From the NCBI GenBank assembly GCA_030537315.1, contig JAUNNZ010000015.1, forward strand, positions 1 to 47,657: a DNA stretch of 47,657 nucleotides. Direction: 5' to 3'. The position numbers were made by a program, and so were the translations under genes. Below are positions 43,378 to 47,657 of the stretch, in pieces. Origin of the DNA: Bacteroidia bacterium (GTDB lineage Bacteria; Bacteroidota; Bacteroidia; Bacteroidales; UBA932). Each line of letters begins with the position of its first letter. Within the stretch, counting starts at the first letter, position 1. The notes below the pieces were generated by a model. That model was not told where the DNA came from. It searched no databases and saw only the letters and a list, made by a program, of their open reading frames with translations.

Positions 43378-43378
<1 letters not shown>
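43031..43378 (-). CDS. rbfA: Ribosome-binding factor A
   Basis: RbfA helps mature the 5' end of 16S rRNA on the small subunit. The 115-residue length and KH-like sequence match: RQLKVARELQRDLAEIIRSKG, VTVSEVRISPDLGIAKVFVS, and the C-terminal RIVPELTFFLDTTLDYAEHIDELL. It overlaps tyrS and the lolE-like gene by one base each (TAATG), so it is coupled to both. Confidence 0.97.
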
Positions 43379-44667
<1,289 letters not shown>

Positions 44668-44689
44668 CTTCTTATTTATTAATATCTCG

Positions 44690-44706
44690 CAAAATTACTA
44701 AATTTG
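44690..44706. promoter_or_regulatory. Back-to-back -7 elements of tyrS and tpiA
   Basis: The top strand reads CAAAATTA-C-TAAATTTG. The left half is the leftward element TAATTTTG for tyrS; the right half is the rightward element TAAATTTG for tpiA. Only one base separates them, so two polymerases could hardly bind at once. Confidence 0.7.
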
Positions 44707-44739
44707 TGCCTCAATCGAAATACCAAAACACCTATTTAT

Positions 44740-45495
44740 ATGAGAAAGAAAATTGTTGCTGGAAACTGGAAGATGAACACTACAGTTCCTGAGGGTATCG
44801 AGCTTGCAAAGGCAGTCGTTGCCAAGTCCGCCGAGGTCCCTGCTGACGTAAAACTTATTATCGCTACTCCTTTCACCCACCTCTACCCTGTAGCAGAGGT
44901 TGTAAAGGGCACTCCTGTGGCTCTCTCAGCAGAGAACTGCGCAGACAAGGAGAAGGGCGCATACACCGGTGAGGTCGCTGCCAACATGCTTGCATCCGTA
45001 GGCTGCGAGTACACGATCCTCGGACATTCCGAGCGCCGTCAGTACTATGGCGAGACCGATGAGAAACTTGTCGAGAAGACAAAGCTCGCTCTCGCAAATG
45101 GTCTCAAGGTCATCCTCTGCGTAGGCGAGAACCTTGACGAGCGCGAGGCAGGCAAGCACTTCGACGTCTGCGAGGCCCAGATCAAGAACGTTCTCTATAA
45201 CTTCACTGCAGAAGATATGAAGAACATCGTCATCGCATACGAGCCGGTATGGGCTATCGGAACAGGCAAGACCGCTACCTCAGAACAGGCAGAAGAAATC
45301 CACGCATTCATCCGCAAGGTCGTTGCCGACAAGTTCGGTGCACAGGTGGCTGAAGATACCACCATTCTCTATGGCGGCAGCTGCAAGCCTTCAAATGCAA
45401 AGGAACTCTTCGCTCAGAAGGATATCGACGGTGGTTTGATCGGTGGCGCCGCCCTCAAGGCGGATGATTTCATCGCCATCGCGCTTTCTTACTAG
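44740..45495 (+). CDS. tpiA: Triose-phosphate isomerase
   Basis: TpiA interconverts dihydroxyacetone phosphate and glyceraldehyde-3-phosphate in glycolysis. The 251-residue barrel protein has GNWKMN with the catalytic lysine, the histidine in LGHSERR, and the catalytic glutamate in [11 protein letters not shown]. The upstream Met at 44704 lies inside the promoter and is rejected; ATG 44740 gives a normal length and a leader of about 30 nt. Codon bias is strong. Its stop overlaps the stop of the lipoprotein gene on the other strand (CTAG). Confidence 0.98.
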   Translation: MRKKIVAGNWKMNTTVPEGIELAKAVVAKSAEVPADVKLIIATPFTHLYPVAEVVKGTPVALSAENCADKEKGAYTGEVAANMLASVGCEYTILGHSERRQYYGETDEKLVEKTKLALANGLKVILCVGENLDEREAGKHFDVCEAQIKNVLYNFTAEDMKNIVIAYEPVWAIGTGKTATSEQAEEIHAFIRKVVADKFGAQVAEDTTILYGGSCKPSNAKELFAQKDIDGGLIGGAALKADDFIAIALSY

Positions 45496-45902
45496 TCAAA
45501 GAAACGGACGACCGCTCCAAGTTTGTTCTGGCCGTTCCAAAGCCATATTCTATCACCCTCAAGCCGTACGGCTTCGAGGGTGATACTGTTTTTGGAGTCC
45601 ACCTTGGATCCCGAGGTCCAGGTGACGTTGCCGCTGACTTTCTGACCTACCTCTGACGGAATGGCGCTGAGGACGACTTCGTAGTATTCGGACATGGTGT
45701 CCGTGCCGGCCCTGAACGTGCGGGTGTCACGGCTGCAGAACAGCTGGCAGGTGTCCGGGGTGTAGTTGAAGCAGATGGATCCGTAGATCTGCATATGCAG
45801 ATCGTCAACCTGCGAGAAGCCCTCGTATGGAGTCGTGGGATTGCAGCCTGAGGAAAACATCAGGCCTGCCAGGACAGATATCAACAACGCCAGCTTTTTC
45901 AT
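45492..45902 (-). CDS. Small hypothetical lipoprotein
   Basis: The 136 residues start with a lipoprotein signal (core [13 protein letters not shown]) with cysteine at residue 20 in FSSGC, fitting the lipobox. The mature part has two cysteines (TCQLFCS) and looks like beta-strands ([26 protein letters not shown]). No family is recognised. It overlaps the upstream protease gene by 4 bp, so the two are probably co-expressed, and may form an outer-membrane-associated pair. Confidence 0.8.
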   Translation of the reverse strand: MKKLALLISVLAGLMFSSGCNPTTPYEGFSQVDDLHMQIYGSICFNYTPDTCQLFCSRDTRTFRAGTDTMSEYYEVVLSAIPSEVGQKVSGNVTWTSGSKVDSKNSITLEAVRLEGDRIWLWNGQNKLGAVVRFFD

Positions 45903-47551
45903 TTTACGTGGATTTCTTTCATCAATACTTCCCGGGTTGAGTCGGTATGCGTAATTTCCGCCTTCAGATTCATGTCGCGTGCAAGCGTCAGGTATCCGTC
46001 GGCATCAGGATTTATGCGGTTCTTGCCATCGTACCATACGATGGAACTGACGTTTTTCGCGTTGATGACGCGAAGAGGGAAGCGTGTCCCGCGCATAAAG
46101 CTTCCGTCTGCGTTCCGTTCGGCGTAGTTGAGGTAGATGTATGGTTTGGCGTTGTCGCGGAAAACTTTCGTCGTGACGGTCTGAGTTGCGAAATACCCTG
46201 ATTCCAGATCGGTGAACGTGAATACATAGGTGCTGTATGGTTCGAGGCCTTCGACGGTGATAAAGCCATCATCCGTGATGACGGATCCCAGCGTTTCTCC
46301 GCCAATGCTCCAGCTGACTGCCGTGCTCGGGTTTTCAAGAGAACTGTCCTTTGACCATCTGAACATCACTGCATCCTGGAACACTACGGGATCCTCGATG
46401 GTGAATGGTCTGATGACGCTGAAGGAAACCTTTCCGTCGGCACGGGACTTGATGCCGGTGACGGCGAAGGGCGATTCCTTTCCGGACCAGTCCATGAAGG
46501 CTGGAGTGGAGCTTGAGGCGAAGCAATCATTCCCGGCCTGAGGGAAGAAAACCCGGGATACGCTTTCGGCTTCGGGGATGCACGGAATTGCATAAGCGTT
46601 CTGGTGCTCCGCTTTGCAGTTCACTTTGTCTTCATTCCAGAAAGGCATCTGCCTGTCAGATCTGTCGATATGGTAGATTACGAGACCCTTTCCGCCAATG
46701 AAGGCATCACGGCCACTGTTGTCGCGGGCCTCGAAAAGGAAATATTCACCGTCCCTGCCTGTCTCCGCCTTGAGGTATTTCCGACTCTTGCCCATAGGTT
46801 CGAGCAGGTATTCGCCGGGAACCATCTCAACGGCTTCCCCCAGCCCCAGCAGTTCGAGGTCAAGCGCGTTGAAATAAGGAGGAGTGCGGCCTTCGTCATT
46901 TAAGTTCCCTTCGTCCATCAGGGCCAGCGTGCCCCACATTGCACGGGACAGACCACCGCTTTTCCCGTCGGTGTCGTAATAATCCGGAAGTCCCAGCAGA
47001 TGGCAGAATTCGTGGCAGAGGTTGCCGATTCCGGTAAGCCTGGCGCCCTCGCCGCCCCTTGACCATAATTCGTTGACGGTAATGTATCCGTCAACTTTGA
47101 CGCCTCCCGTCTGAAGGACGGCGTTATGGTTCTTCAGTCTGTCCTGTTGCGGCCAGATGTTGTCTTCAGAAGTCCCGTCGGCCTCGCTCAGGCCGGCGGT
47201 GAGAATGATGACGGCATCTACAAAGCCGTCGCCGTCATTGTCGTATTCGGAAAAATCGATGGAGTCTCCGGCCTGTCTGCAGGCTTCGACGACGCCTTCG
47301 TACAACATCTTGTCATGGGCGTCCGTGGCGTTCTTTCCGTAGTATGAAAGGTTTTTCGGGAGGGTGGCGACTGGAGCGAGATCGAATTCGAAAGTTCTTG
47401 TGCCCCCGTATTGCTCGTTGAAATACTCCGCCGTGTTGTCAAGCATGGCTTTTACTTCTTTCTGGCTCGAGGTGAACCGGCAGTCCTGGAACTGTGCCGG
47501 GATTGCGATGACCTTGAATGAGGCGAGCAGAAATGCTATGCAGAGATTCAC
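45899..47551 (-). CDS. M6-like secreted zinc metalloprotease
   Basis: The 550-residue protein has a hydrophobic N-terminus (LCIAFLLASFKVIAIPAQ) that could be a short signal peptide. The zinc site is CHEFCHLLGLPD, with H180, E181, H184 and D190 of the HExxHxxGxxD type. An EF-hand-like calcium loop (DNDGDG) is at 104-109, and an immunoglobulin or fibronectin-like domain is near the C-terminus (TVEGLEPYSTYVFTFTDLESG). These fit M6-type (immune-inhibitor-A-like) peptidases. The usual long propeptide is absent. A stop codon lies directly before ATG 47551. Targets are unknown. Confidence 0.85.
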   Translation of the reverse strand: MNLCIAFLLASFKVIAIPAQFQDCRFTSSQKEVKAMLDNTAEYFNEQYGGTRTFEFDLAPVATLPKNLSYYGKNATDAHDKMLYEGVVEACRQAGDSIDFSEYDNDGDGFVDAVIILTAGLSEADGTSEDNIWPQQDRLKNHNAVLQTGGVKVDGYITVNELWSRGGEGARLTGIGNLCHEFCHLLGLPDYYDTDGKSGGLSRAMWGTLALMDEGNLNDEGRTPPYFNALDLELLGLGEAVEMVPGEYLLEPMGKSRKYLKAETGRDGEYFLFEARDNSGRDAFIGGKGLVIYHIDRSDRQMPFWNEDKVNCKAEHQNAYAIPCIPEAESVSRVFFPQAGNDCFASSSTPAFMDWSGKESPFAVTGIKSRADGKVSFSVIRPFTIEDPVVFQDAVMFRWSKDSSLENPSTAVSWSIGGETLGSVITDDGFITVEGLEPYSTYVFTFTDLESGYFATQTVTTKVFRDNAKPYIYLNYAERNADGSFMRGTRFPLRVINAKNVSSIVWYDGKNRINPDADGYLTLARDMNLKAEITHTDSTREVLMKEIHVK

Positions 47552-47601
47552 GCGGTTAAGTATTATAGTGTGAATATAGCATTTAATAAGGGAAAATGCA
47601 A

Positions 47602-47635
47602 AGGGCCGGCAACCTCGCGGCTCGCCGACCCTTAG
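47602..47635. terminator. Possible hairpin near the right edge
   Basis: AAGGGCCGGC and GCCGACCCTT can pair with one mismatch. There is no clean T run, though leftward the sequence continues TTTGCATTTT. It may end a leftward transcript from beyond the window. Confidence 0.35.
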
Positions 47636-47657
47636 ACGTGTACTAAAACCTAAACCT

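Overview
The window reads as an ordinary chromosomal segment of a member of the Bacteroidota, most likely a gut-type Bacteroidales with roughly mid-50s percent G+C by eye. The evidence is the -7 promoter element TAnnTTTG in front of many genes, the near absence of Shine-Dalgarno (SD) sequences, and typical Bacteroidota families: an HU/rng pair, a PASTA protein next to RluD, an outer-membrane barrel with a carboxypeptidase-like domain, a DUF1593 lipoprotein and a class I fumarase. About 46 protein genes, one tRNA and several strong terminators are supported. I see no rRNA, CRISPR array, prophage or transposase.

Layout. 1-5476 (+): the end of a membrane protein, a Nudix hydrolase, a HIT-like/SpoIID fusion protein, an AmpG-like transporter and NamZ, closely packed and apparently a peptidoglycan-salvage operon, closed by a terminator. 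5521-14881 (+): murI, prfB, class I fumarase, a large AsmA-like protein, serB, 5-formyl-THF cyclo-ligase and an exported iron-sulfur flavoprotein. 15043-15876 (+): a MerR regulator. 16017-17080 (-): two A+T-richer genes of unknown function, each with a strong SD, probably acquired from Firmicutes. 17163-17601: hairpins, a G+C-rich non-coding stretch and tRNA-Leu(UAG). 17652-19755 (-): rpsU, a zinc-less sirtuin and an ATPase. 19952-22443 (+): rplU, rpmA, serS, ruvC. 22462-29616 (+): an outer-membrane barrel, a LysE-type exporter, a PASTA protein, rluD and lnt. 29613-30281 (-): ung. 30320-31868 (+): coaD, a secreted thioredoxin-like protein and a small ribbon-helix-helix-like protein. 31888-33879 (-): rng, a 29-residue very basic protein absent from ordinary ORF calls, and HU. 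34046-36448 (+): lon. 36473-44667 (-): nine packed genes from tyrS and rbfA down to a DUF1593 lipoprotein. 44740-45495 (+): tpiA. 45492-47551 (-): a small lipoprotein and an M6-like secreted protease.

How the genes work together. The first operon couples a cytoplasmic SpoIID-type lytic domain fused to a nucleotide-transferase-like domain with a muropeptide-permease-like transporter, an exo-N-acetylmuramidase and, just downstream, glutamate racemase; this is the most coherent candidate for an under-described system here. Translation genes recur (rpsU, rplU, rpmA, serS, tyrS, rbfA, prfB, a 29-residue basic protein, tRNA-Leu). The rpsU leader can pair over 11 bases with the 16S anti-SD, which stands out in a phylum whose mRNAs almost all lack SDs and suggests bS21 autoregulation. 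A phosphomannose isomerase carries two Cys/His/acid-rich segments that look like added metal-binding regions. Several -7 boxes lie only 4-7 nt before the start codon, predicting leaderless or nearly leaderless mRNAs.
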